Of a stretch of DNA of 64,000 bases, positions 1 to 10,416 are shown in pieces (the first letter of the stretch is position 1; each line of letters starts with the position of its first letter). A program made the translations under genes and the position numbers. The notes under the pieces are model-generated. The model saw only the letters and a list, made by a program, of their open reading frames with translations. It did not search any database and was not told the DNA's origin. Origin of the DNA: Sipunculus nudus (Eukaryota > Annelida > Sipuncula > Golfingiida > Sipunculidae); assembly GCA_026874595.1 (NCBI GenBank), contig CM049312.1, forward strand, positions 78,035,429-78,099,428. The letters are read 5' to 3'.

Positions 1-329
1 GAGCGACGTGTTTTTCTGTGCTTTTCGTCGGCATAAACAATGGGGTCGTGACATCACAGACGACAATATCGTCTATCCATGTGCCCTTTCCCTGAAAGGT
101 GTCAGTAATTCAACGTATAGCATGGGGGCCATATGGGTGTTGTTCGTTATGTTTATAGTAAAGGGTAGCAATATCACGATCTCCAGAATTTAATAGAATT
201 AAACTTCTCAAGAATAACACAGGTTTAATTAACATTCCAATAACAATAAAAATAATTTGATTAATTGTGTCATCACTTTAATAACATTTGTTTGAAGGAC
301 TTACAGAAATCCTTTACGAGGATTTCATC

Positions 330-372
<43 letters not shown>

Positions 373-481
373 AATATTGCACGTAACCATACAAAATAAC
401 TGGTCCATACGTGGGTCATTCAAGACACATGATGAATTTTAGGGTGGCGCCTTTTTATAAACAATAGGCATCGATCACCTA
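1..481. other. No gene seen; CT microsatellite at 330-372
   Basis: AT-rich unassigned sequence. A (CT)n/(TTTC) run occupies 330-372. The first ~60 bases (ACAATGGGGTCGTGACA) faintly resemble the AATGGGGATGATTACACA block of the SINE at 43.8 kb, too weakly to annotate as a copy. Confidence 0.5.
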
Positions 482-935
482 TTAAAGGAGCCCAATCACC
501 TATCTGATCTTTATAACCTAAAGGTTATCCGTTGGAGCTTTTAAAAAAGGCCAGAAAACGTATCATAGGCTGCTTGTTTTGTATATATCAACGTTTTAAT
601 ATTATGTGGAAGCAAGCTAGTATAACCAAAACAAATTCAACAAGGGCATCTGGCAGCAAGTCAGATAAGCACTGCGCAACGAGTGACCTTTCTAAACCTG
701 CGCATATGTGCAACCTACCACCTTAGGTTACATGTTTTTCCCGTTTGTCAATATTGCTGGGTTTACAAACATGTCGTTGCTAAACAATTTCATATATCCT
801 TCACGAAGCTTTAATAGTTACTTTAAACTTACTTTTTACAACCAGAGATTATAAGATCATTAGCCTACATCATTAACATATACAGTGGAAGCCAGAAAAC
901 ACATAAATTCTGTTTTAAAAGGTAGGTGAATGGGC
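482..935 (+). repeat. Dispersed repeat R1, copy 1
   Basis: Shares ordered blocks with 29815-30275: CCAATCACCT..CTGA, TTGGAGCTTT, AGGCCAGAAAACG, GCTTGTTTTG, TTCAACAAGGGCAT, TGCAACCTACCACCTTAG and GGAAGCCAGAAA. A third, more diverged copy lies at ~52165-52515. There is no coding capacity and no clear terminal repeats, so the class is unknown. Confidence 0.7.
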
Positions 936-1197
936 ATGCACCTTTAAGCTTTTATGTATTTTAGTAAAATAATAAAGTATTTCTGAACAGGACAGGATGT
1001 TTTGCCATGTTAAGTACTCTTTTCAGATGTTGGTACTCTAAAAAAAGAAAGAACACAAAATCCTGTCCACAAGGTTACGGACAAGAGAACCTGCGGGCTG
1101 CACATTCGAAAAGCCTGCTGACACTTGAACTTTTATATTATAAACAGATCAGTCTGAAGTCCCTTTCCCTGAAATTACATCATTACAAGAATCTGTC

Positions 1198-1199
<2 letters not shown>
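936..1199. other. No feature recognised
   Basis: AT-rich sequence with no supported ORF, RNA or repeat match elsewhere in the window. Confidence 0.4.
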
Positions 1200-1237
<38 letters not shown>

Positions 1238-1389
1238 ACGAAGAGAAATTGCTCAGGGGAAAATACTGGACCGATCCGGGATTCGAACCCATAACGGTGG
1301 CGCACAAGTCCGGCGTACCAACCACTTCGCTAGCAAAGCAAGCTTCACTAACGAGACAGTCCGGTCTGCTTTATGTCACCTCGTAACAA

Positions 1390-1423
<34 letters not shown>
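1200..1423 (-). repeat. tRNA-like element with inverted ends between TA microsatellites
   Basis: (TA)n runs at 1200-1230 and 1393-1423 flank a ~160-bp core (1232-1391). Read on the minus strand the core has a pol III A-box-like TAGCGAAGTGG (1322-1332) and a B-box GGTTCGAATCC (1279-1289), as in a tRNA-derived SINE. Its ends are inverted copies of ATTGTTACGA. The TIR-plus-tRNA combination fits either a MITE that captured a tRNA-like segment or a SINE inserted in a TA run. Confidence 0.6.
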
Positions 1424-1425
<2 letters not shown>

Positions 1426-1959
1426 GAGAGGGAGAATGAGTAATTTGGTGCTTGCAGATCCAAACCAGTTCTCGGAGGATATGGATAACAGACATAATTT
1501 CAAGTTTCCAAGGGAGAAAACAAGACGACCATAGTTCGAGCGCTTGCCGGAAGTTGAATTATAAGAGAAAGGCAAAAGGGACAGGAACACAGGGGAACAA
1601 GTCAAAGTAGTGATTTGAATGAGCAATGTTTTTGGAGAGCAGAGACAATAACACTTTTCTGTGTTTATGCTGATATTGAAAAGGCGCGGACAGACAGAAC
1701 AAATATCCTGGTTTTCTTTTAATTTTATATAACTTTCAGAGGAAATTTTGCTTAAACAATATGAACTCCAGGATCACATATGTCTGACCAAAGAACAGGC
1801 AGGCAGGAGAAGTTAACAACACCAGACTGACAGACTGATACAGACTGGATGAGAGGTGACCAAACACCATAATGTAAAAGGCATCGAAAAAAATAGACCC
1901 AAGTTTGTGTTGATAGGCCAATATTTGAAGAGGTTATGAGGAAAATTTGATTTTTAGGC
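1424..1959. other. No feature recognised
   Basis: Short ORFs only, on both strands and overlapping, with no recognisable domains. Nothing here matches the other repeats in the window. Confidence 0.4.
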
Positions 1960-2960
1960 TTTATGGTGATCTTCACCTTGACCTTTGACCGATCCCATAA
2001 CAGAACGGCCATGAAATGCTGAATAAGATGAGCTATAATTTATGCTTCTACGATAAGTCTTGACGTATATAAGGTAAATATGATTTTGTTGTCTTTGGAT
2101 GACCTTGACATTCCACCTATTTGCACCAAAAGACTACAGACTACTAGAACGTTATAGATCTATCAACTTTATTAAGTTTAGAGTGACTGGCAGGAACTGG
2201 CCTGTCGAATGCCATATGTCGTGCAAAAGAACAAGCAGGGAAACGATTTTGACGACAACTGACAATCAGGCGGAAATACTGACAAAATGACACATCTGAG
2301 ATAATAGATGACCATGTAATGTTATGGAGAAAGTATAGCGAAACAAAATAAGCTACAGATTATGTAACTAATGTTTAGTTTGAAAATATGGCAAAAACAT
2401 GTACGTTGACATGCTTATATTATAGCACCCCTAGCTATATTCCAAAATGGAAAAAAAGTCTCGAGATATCATGGTTGTACGTAATATATTAGTTTCAAAA
2501 TTATTGATGTAAAACTGTGGCGTACAGAGCAACAAATACGTGAGGTAAGTAAGATTTTTGTAGGTTTTTTATGACCTTGACCTTTGACATATTTAGACAA
2601 AAGACTACAAGCTCTAGGACATTTAGTTATCTATCAAAAGTGTAAGTTTTGGAGCGATTGCTAAAATTTTGTGGCCTGTGGAGCAGGGACAATCAAACTA
2701 AACTGACTGGACATAAGACGACCATGGGTCAAGCGCTTACCGGAAATAACGTGAAACAGTCGTATGAATGGGAAACAATGAAGAAGAAGAAAATGAGCGA
2801 TAGTTTGTGAAGATAGGACCAATTTTGACAAACTTTGAGGTGAGTGAGATTTTTACATGTTTCGGTGACCTTGACCTTTCACCCATGTTGACAAAACAAT
2901 AGGCAGCTAGGAAATTTCATTGTAAATCAACTGTGTACGTCTGAAAGCAATACGGGATAT
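1960..2960 (+). repeat. Imperfect repeats carrying TGACCTTGACCTTTGACC motifs
   Basis: Four imperfect units at about 1970, 2098, 2570 and 2864 share a TGACCTTGACCTTTGAC-type core. This is followed by a MAAAAGACTACARRCT block and a stretch ending in a GGAGCGATTG-like motif. The core is the complement of TCAAGGTCA/AGGTCA half-sites bound by nuclear receptors. The units look like a decayed transposon-type repeat, class unknown. Confidence 0.55.
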
Positions 2961-3734
2961 CGCCAATGCATGCAGTCTCTCGTGCAAATGGAGGAGAAAA
3001 ACCACTGGCTGGCACAGCCGGAAGCCCATTTATGCAGGCAAGCGTGATTCAGCCATATGGTCATTAGCACTGTCTTATCTGACCATCAATCCCTCTACAT
3101 CAGCTTATATACGCTATTGACTCTATTGACGCTATTGATTTATTTAATCTAATCATTGAACAAATATAAGGCTGCAATAAATATTATTAGTATGCTGCAA
3201 TGAAGGTTAGATGAAACTTGCAAAACCTGACGTTTATCCGTAAATGAAAGAACATGTTTAGCTTTGCCCTAAATTATTAAGCGAGTCTGTTGATCCAAGA
3301 TAACATTCTAATGCAATGTTTTCCTAAGCTTTTTCACTTTCATGCTACCATTTTAATTTAAACCCAACAACAGTCAATGAAGACAAGACCATATTAAATT
3401 TCAGGATAACTTGTAATGAAAAGTGCTATGCTCAGTGCACACGCAGCTGTATTGAATGAATGGGCTGGACAGGCTGTCCGCCAGGGGCGCTAGTAGTTTG
3501 CCTGCAATTTTTCAGGCAGGCAGGCAGATTCTACCTCCACATACAAGAGTATCGGTATTAGCGATATCCCTTATTGCTGCAAAGGACAAGGGGCACGGGA
3601 ACCAGTCTAGTTAATAAGTTGTGCGCACGACTTAATAAGTCGTGTCCACGAGATAGTTGCGAAAGACATAACTTATTCGTGCGCACGAGTTTATATTTCT
3701 TAATTTTTTTTTCTCATGTCCCCAATGGGACTCC
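2961..3734. other. No gene seen
   Basis: No supported ORF. A short GGCAGGCAGGCAG run sits near 3513-3526. The end of the segment is rich in CGTGCGCACGA-like palindromes (3620-3690). Confidence 0.4.
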
Positions 3735-3850
3735 GTATTTACAACCTACTCTCCTAGCAACGCCCGGAATCAAACCCGGGTCGCCAGCGGAGATGTCCGA
3801 GCGTTTTACCACTCAGCTGTCCAGGCTGACACGTTGTATATACCCACATT
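3735..3850 (-). repeat. tRNA-derived SINE fragment, minus strand
   Basis: On the minus strand there is an A-box-like segment AGCTGAGTGG (about 3808-3820) and a B-box GGTTTGATTCC (3766-3776) within a T-arm-like CCCGGG hairpin. The acceptor ends do not pair, so it is not a functional tRNA gene. A (TA)n run follows at 3905-3954. Confidence 0.55.
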
Positions 3851-3901
3851 TGATACCCTGTCCCTATAAAATACGATATTATTTCATAAAAAGTCTTTAT
3901 T

Positions 3902-3904
<3 letters not shown>

Positions 3905-3954
<50 letters not shown>
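3905..3954. repeat. (TA)n microsatellite
   Basis: About 25 uninterrupted TA units. Confidence 0.95.
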
Positions 3955-3956
<2 letters not shown>

Positions 3957-4049
3957 CCTCTGTATGTCAAAATAAATATATTAAAATAAAAGTGCTTGCC
4001 TGTAGAAGAAAAGCCTTTGTTAAAAACCGTTAAACTACACTTTCACCAA

Positions 4050-4450
4050 GCATATTGATAAATCTCCCTGCATGTTTGTTAAATGTATGACCGGATACCG
4101 TTAGATGATAGACAGCCCAGTTGTACGAGGAACAGGAAATGACGATAGTCTCCATAAAAATGTGAATAAACAGTTTATCTTGGAAAAATACATGTACACA
4201 TGTATACTTATTTTCTGTAAATTCCTCACTGGCATCCTCATGTTTAAAGCACTGGTTGTGAACAGCGATATCGTTCAAATAGGATCGATGACCATAGCAG
4301 TAACTTTTCCCATATGCTTGGTTTCACGAAATGCCTATTGAGTTGTGAATTAACGGGTAAAGGAGCAATGAGTAAAACTTTGGTACATAGGCTACTTTTG
4401 GATAAAGCACTGACTGAACGTGAGATCGTTAACATATGCATCTGCTCGTG
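4050..4450 (+). repeat. Left ~400-bp direct repeat flanking the LINE
   Basis: Matches 9231-9628 end to end at roughly 92-93% identity by eye (about 27-30 differences and two small indels). It starts GCATATTGATAAATCTCC and ends CATATGCATCTGCTCGTG. The LINE 3' tail begins on the next base. It has no tRNA boxes and no coding signature. Confidence 0.85.
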
Positions 4451-4724
4451 ATTGATTGATCTTTATTTCCCTTGTATACTACAAGGAGCAATCATATACA
4501 ATGAAAGGAATATAACAAAACAAGAAAACTACAGAAGTAGAACATAAAACAAGGAACGATAAATGTAACGGTTTTACATAGGGAAACCTTATATGTCAAA
4601 CATGACCATATATTAGTGTTTAACCACACTATATAGACCATATTAGTAACCAATGTCTTTCATATTATAAACCAATCATGCTATAATCCAGTCACATGTA
4701 TTTATACAGTTTCAGTTCTAGGAT

Positions 4725-7700
4725 CTAAGCATTTTTCAGTAATTTGGCAATATGCTGTGCAAAGTCTGCTACAACACATATAAACTCATCATATACCTCC
4801 TGTTCCTTTAAGGGAACGGTAAGTTCCCATTCTCCTCCCAATAGAATGTTTATCATCTCATCATCAGACTTATTAAATAAAGTTCCACTGTATGTGATGC
4901 CTTAGAGATATGTTAAAGAATCCCAAAACTTATCATATAATTCAATTAAGATCTCACAGTGTAAAAATAAATGCTTGACCAAGTCGTTATTGGTATGTTT
5001 ACACAAATCACATACATTCAAAACATTTAATGTCTCTGGAACAGTTATAAATTTTATCAGCTGGCATATTTTGCCTTCTTGTAGTTTTTTTCGTCTGGCT
5101 ATAGTATACAGGTGATAAGGTCATAATGCCCTTTGCACAGTTATATACCTGTAAGAGTCACCCTTTATTTTCAATGATACTATATCATTATATCATGATA
5201 ATACGGTTCCACTGTAATTTTTCTGGGAAAGTGCAGCTAATGATATAATTCTATAATACATGTTCTAATCCATATATATAACAAACATTAAAAATATGAG
5301 GAACAAAGCCTTTAAATTCAAGGTTATCTTTCAATAAGAGGAATTAAAACAATCTGTATGTAAATACAGTTTTGGTTTGCGAGTGTATACCCTGGTTAAC
5401 AATTCTGTAAAGAAATCTAAGTTGAAGTTGACATATTAGTGCAATCATATCACACCAACCTAATAGCCCCCTCGCAACCTCCCCATGAACTCTAATATTA
5501 AAGCCTTGTATCACGTTTTGCTACATAATTCTGAGTTCTGTTTAACATCCGTATCTCTGTCATATTTAAATTTGACCAAAGCTCAGCTCCATGTAGCATT
5601 GAAGGTATACAAATCTTCTCCCATTAGAGGGAGGAGATAATGGGAAACCCATGCTCCCTTATACCTGCCCCAGATAATGCCGCTAACAAAGATTTGCCCC
5701 TTTTACACATGGCTTCAGTTCTTGCTGTCGATATAAATGATCCTGTTAATTCTATTCCAAGATAAAAACACTGTAGGATTCTTCAATTATATTATTACCC
5801 AAACGTCATGACCTTTTTAATTTGTTTCTATTATTAACTGGTTTAGTTTCACCAAAGACAACACATCTAGTCTTTTTTATCGAGTACTGCACTCGATATT
5901 TGTTTGCATATTCATACACCCTCATCATCATTCTGTCAATACCAGACTTGGTTAAGGACAATAAAACAGTATCATCAGCAAGGGTTGGACTTCCAAAATT
6001 TAAACCATAATATTTTAACCCGTCGCCTTTATCGACATACTCATGTAAATCATAATTTGAAATTATATAATATAACATTGAAAGTACTCAACCTTGCTTT
6101 ATACTACGAGAAATACCAAAAGAATTTGAAAAGGAACCATTCAACATTACCATACATTTGCTGCCAACCAACCATTCTCTAAAAAGAGCCCATAGACGAC
6201 CTCTAATACCAATCTTAGACATTTTATATTATAATCCGTTCCACCAGAATCGCTCGAAAGCCTGTAAACAATCAAGAAAACATGCGTATACTTTATTACC
6301 CCTCTCGTTATAATGATGTATTATCTCTCGTAGATCAAATGACAGCATGCCATTATTACTGCCTTGTTTACATACATATTGCTGAGCGTTTGGAATACCA
6401 AATATTGGCAATTTTTCTAACAAACGACCTAAAATAACTTTTTCTAATAGTTTTTTTATACATGGCATAAAAGTGAGACCCCTATATGACCCCAATGATG
6501 ATTTTGATTTTCTTTTGCCTTTGTGCATAGGGATGATAAAACCTAGTTTAACAGAATCTGGTATTTTAACAAAATGGATAATAGCATTAAAAAGAACAGA
6601 CAATTTTTCAAACAATGAAGTTGTTCCAAATTTTAACTGTTCATACATAATCTGGTCATAGCCTGGCGCTTTGCCAACAGGAAGGCTTTTACAGGTTTTA
6701 GCAATTTCTTCCACGCTGATCTGACATGAAAGAATGTTGTCTTTTGTACTCTCATCTTTAAACCATATTTTATTATAGTCCGTTACATGTTCATCGACAC
6801 GTTTTTTAAACCCATTACCATACAACGCATCTTCTTCACTCTGTTCATTTAATAATTTTGAGAAATGCGTTTTCCATAAATTCAATAATTCATCTGGTTC
6901 ATTATATAATCTTCCATCATGGTTTATCGCATGTACCGTACTTACATTATCTTTTTTATTTCTACTTCTAATAAACCTCCAAAAACGTCCAGAATCAATA
7001 TCACCTTGATCACAATTATTATTAAATTCATTTTCCATATACTCTTCAGCTGCATGTTTAAGGCCTTTAGCAAACTGTCTTTTGGCCACTTTATATTCCT
7101 TAAATGATACATGACAAATTCCCCTGGGTCTCCCACATTCTATCCAGATTGCACGCTTACGTTTCTGCAATTTATACATCATTTTTAGGTTTTCGTTCAA
7201 GAATGGCTTTTTATAATGACAAAATTTTGATTTTGGAACCGCTTTATAAATTGCTGCTTGAACACATGAGATTAATTTCCTGGCATAATTATTCATTTCG
7301 TCAACAGTTTCAATTCTACTTTTTCACAGTTCAATTTTATTGATCTCCTCATCTAGGACTGATTTATAAACAGGTAAATTTGCACATTTCCATTTATACA
7401 AACATCTTTCTTTATTCACAGTTGTTGGGACTTTATAGTAAAATTGGATCTTAACTGGCAAATGATCAGATGAATTCAATGCACACTCCGTTAACACGGA
7501 CACTTTTGTTACATAACTCACGTGGTCACGGGCGACACAAACGGGGTCAATCATGGACCCTGCAGCGCTGCCACTGTGTGGCAAATAGGTGAACGATGGC
7601 CCGGAGCACGTGTCCTGACACACCAAAGTAACCATATTCTGTTGCTTTAGGAGCGACAATAATAGTTTACCGCGCAGGGTCACCGCCTTGGACCCGCTTC

Positions 7701-8192
7701 TTTACCATGATTAGCATTCATGTCGCAAGCTATAACAACAGACCAAAAAGTGCTATAATATTCATAAATACTAGCTAGTTTATCTTTTTTTTCTTCATAT
7801 TTCTCAGGAGATCTATTTGTAGAAGGCATATATACATTAAAAGGGAACATAGGTTTGAAACCTGTTAAACCAAGCCTTATACCCATGATTCTGTCATCAC
7901 CCACATCATTTAATGGTTCAATGCTATGGCCTATATCTTTACCCCATAATATTGCAATCCCATCCTGTCGCACCCTTTTATCTGTCAAAACATCAAGTGA
8001 ATAATCACATCGGAAAAAAGATAAAAACCGGTCATCATAGGTATGAATAAATGAAGACACATCTGGGTATAAATGATGTTCTTGTAAGCAGATGATATCA
8101 TTTTTCTTTAGTAGATTGTTAATATAAGCCGTGGATGACATTATTCCACTACAATTATAACTGACTATTTAAAAGCCAGTTTTTTGGTGCAT
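4725..8192 (-). pseudogene. LINE ORF2 (endonuclease-RT-CCHC), inactivated
   Basis: The endonuclease begins SYNCSGIMSS, continues IICLQEHHL and ACDMNANHG (8165-7700), and after a frameshift near 7690 ends with SDHLPV (7460-7440). The RT contains GKAPGYDQI, IIPMHKGKR, LGSYRGLTFMP, ACFLDCLQAF and, near 5970, LADDTVLLS, an (F/Y)xDD-type catalytic motif. A C..C...H....C finger reading CDLCKHTNNDLVKHLFLHC lies at ~5015-4960. In-frame stops are visible at 8169-8171, 7324-7326, 6229-6231 and 6088-6090, with further decay between 5800 and 5020. The product would nick target DNA and reverse transcribe its own RNA in cis. Confidence 0.85.
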
Positions 8193-8487
8193 TTCTTGTC
8201 TAATTATCATATTTCCACATTCTGTAATTTACATTGGGAGGCCAAAAAGAGTCTATAAGCAATTTATCACTATCGTCTTTTTGGACAATCAGTCTCAATG
8301 ATATGGAGTATTTCTGTTTTTTAGTTATGTAAACAGCCTTTAAGAGAGTTAATCATACTAGCCCTAGTACAATCTGAGTTATTTTTAACTTTAATATTGC
8401 CAACATACAAGGATGCTGTTTGACCTTACTTCGTCTCATGGGTAAAAATCCCTCAATAGAGTCTACATCATCAGAGTCATTTTCATT

Positions 8488-9173
8488 TTACCTATCTTGT
8501 ACCGTACGGTCCTGGGTTGTTGGCGTGGAGGACAAGCGTTCGGCGGCTCGTACTGTGTCTTTTGCGCTTGTGTCAGTCAGTCGATCTTCCACCTCATTAT
8601 CGAAAACCGTCAGTGTCGAGGTATTTGGATCGGTACTTAATTGGTTTCGGTTTGAAGATCGTGATCGAACGAAGGACCGATTACTAGACTCTGTATTGGT
8701 ACCGAAATTCCCCTCACCATTACTAGTGTTGAACTGGGCCATTGTTGGTCATTGTTGAAGCAAGGTTAGATCTTAGATCCAAAGGTTGGTTTTGTTGCCA
8801 TACAGGGAGTATCACCAATACTTTCTATGGAATCTGGATTAGTTAGGTATATATTATTTCCTTGTCTGGTTGTCCCGACGCCGGTCCTCTGGCCCATCGG
8901 TGTGTGCGTATGATGCACTATGTCTGCCTATGTACGGTCCAGTGATACTTGCTCACCTGCCAGTTGATATATAACTCTGCAGATCGAATCTATTCTACCC
9001 CTCAAATAGTCTATTTCAAGTTGCATCTGAGTTTGCTCGGAAACCCACCGGTCTATCGTTAATTCTACATCATTGAATTTATTTCCAAGTGCATACAATT
9101 TTGTATCAAATGTCCGTTTCATACTCAAATTTCGTTCATGTAACGTTTTCAAATGTGATACGTTTTTAGTCAC
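8488..9173 (-). pseudogene. LINE ORF1-like region, broken
   Basis: Two open segments on the minus strand (9173-8928 and 8742-8488) lie upstream of ORF2. The first is hydrophilic and heptad-like (LKTLHERNLSMKRTFDTKLY...), consistent with an ORF1 coiled coil. The second is Ser/Thr/Asn-rich. No RRM or zinc knuckle is recognised, so the assignment rests mostly on position. Confidence 0.45.
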
Positions 9174-9230
9174 CTTTTTCTATAGTGACCCCAGTTCTGT
9201 TTGGACCGAGTCTATGACACTCTTTGTTTT

Positions 9231-9628
9231 GCATATTGATAAATCTCCCTGCATGTTTGTAAAATGTATGACAGGATACCGTTAGATGACAGACAGCCCA
9301 GTTGTACGAGGAACAGGAAATGACGATGGTCTCCATAAAAGTGTGAATAAACAGTTTATATTGGACAAATACATATACATGTATACTTATTTTCTGTAAA
9401 TCCCTCGCTGGCATCCTCATGTTTAAGCAATGGATGTGTACAGCGATATCGTTCAAAGAGGACCGATGACCATTGCAGTGACTTTTCCCATATGCTTGTT
9501 TTCACGAAATGACTATTGAGTGGTGAATTTACGGGTAAAGGAGCAATGTGTAAAACTTTGGTACAGAGGCTACTTTTGGATAAAGCACTGATTGATCGTG
9601 AGATCGTTAACATATGCATCTGCTCGTG
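9231..9628 (+). repeat. Right ~400-bp direct repeat flanking the LINE
   Basis: Partner of 4050-4450 in the same orientation. It begins where the LINE 5' end stops. Either it is a very long target-site duplication, or two units of an older repeat between which the LINE lies. Confidence 0.85.
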
Positions 9629-10020
9629 AGAATTTTTAAAGACGTTAGATCAAAAGGAAAATGTACATAAATTACTTGTTACAGCTGTGAGATAAAAATC
9701 GATTACAAAACGCGCGAGCTCCCCTTCGTTCGATCATCCTTTATAACAGAAAACACTTGTTTCCCCGTGCACATCTGTGTCCGTATTAAAACTTGGATTA
9801 TGTTTTTTTGTAAAGCATCTGATCCGTTATGTATAAATTTTCATGACATATGTTTAGGTAGAAGATCAATATGGATGATTATTCAAGGCATGTCAGGATC
9901 TGAAAATAATGAAGTCATATTTATAGATATACCCAGTAAACGTAGTTTGAGGACTGGCAAGGTGGGTTTTGTTCACGGCGTGCTACAGCGCAGTGTATTT
10001 AGCCCTAAAGACACAAAATC
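9629..10020 (+). promoter_or_regulatory. 5' flank / putative leader of the GCNT-like gene
   Basis: These 392 bases lie between the LINE-flanking repeat and the start codon. No clear TATA box is visible. Several ATGs occur out of frame with the main start (for example at 9799 and 9969), so any leader here would contain upstream ORFs. The promoter could lie here or farther upstream if there is a non-coding first exon. Confidence 0.25.
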
Positions 10021-10416
10021 ATGGAACGTATGCGAACTCTATTATTTGGAGTTTGTATTCTCAGTATTCTGATTTATACGTTTATGTACGGAGCAACCGT
10101 GTTCTGGCAAGAAAGACATTCCCAAACAAAGAAGAATTTCAAATCTGCAGAATTCGCACCAGTGATACCACAAGAACGTGTCAAACAAACCAATTGTAAA
10201 CGAATATTGAAAGGGGACGAAGTGGAAATAAAAAAAGCAGTTGAGTATTCCAACGCTCACAAGAAAGACGTGACCAGTGACTCGGCGTATGTTGAGATGA
10301 CCAAGAACTGCAGTGATTTTCTAAGAAAACGTCGGTACATTACAGTACCTGTCAACGAGGAGGAGGAGAACTTCCCCATAGCGTACGCGGTTATGATCTA
10401 TAAAGATCTTATGCAG
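10021..10416 (+). CDS. GCNT: GCNT-like exon 1 (anchor, stem, start of catalytic domain)
   Basis: Encodes residues 1-132, ending in KDLMQ at a GTGAGT donor (phase 0). The ATG has A at -3 and G at +4. In-frame TAG (10000-10002) and TAA (10006-10008) lie just upstream, so no N-terminal extension is possible within this exon. Met4 is an alternative start. The exon carries the signal anchor (LLFGVCILSILIY), Cys59 and Cys97. An untranslated upstream exon cannot be excluded. Confidence 0.88.

Larger units (their letters stand above)
4451..9230 (-). mobile_element. Degenerate near full-length APE-type non-LTR retrotransposon (LINE)
   Basis: Minus strand, about 4.8 kb. Order from 5' to 3': an ORF1-like region (9173-8488); ORF2 with apurinic-type endonuclease, reverse transcriptase and a terminal CCHC-type finger (8192-4725); a short 3' UTR ending AATAAAGATCAATCAAT. 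The tail is a short ATCA repeat, as in CR1/L2-type LINEs rather than a poly(A). ORF2 is broken by stops and a frameshift, so the copy is dead. The whole element sits exactly between two ~400-bp direct repeats. The clade cannot be fixed by eye. Confidence 0.85.

Noticed and set aside
1-80. Truncated S1 SINE copy at the left edge
   Set aside because: Similarity to the CAATGGGGATGATT block is too short and gapped to support.
3735-3850. Functional tRNA gene on the minus strand
   Set aside because: A- and B-box-like segments exist, but the acceptor stem does not pair and no clear anticodon arm forms. Annotated as a SINE fragment.
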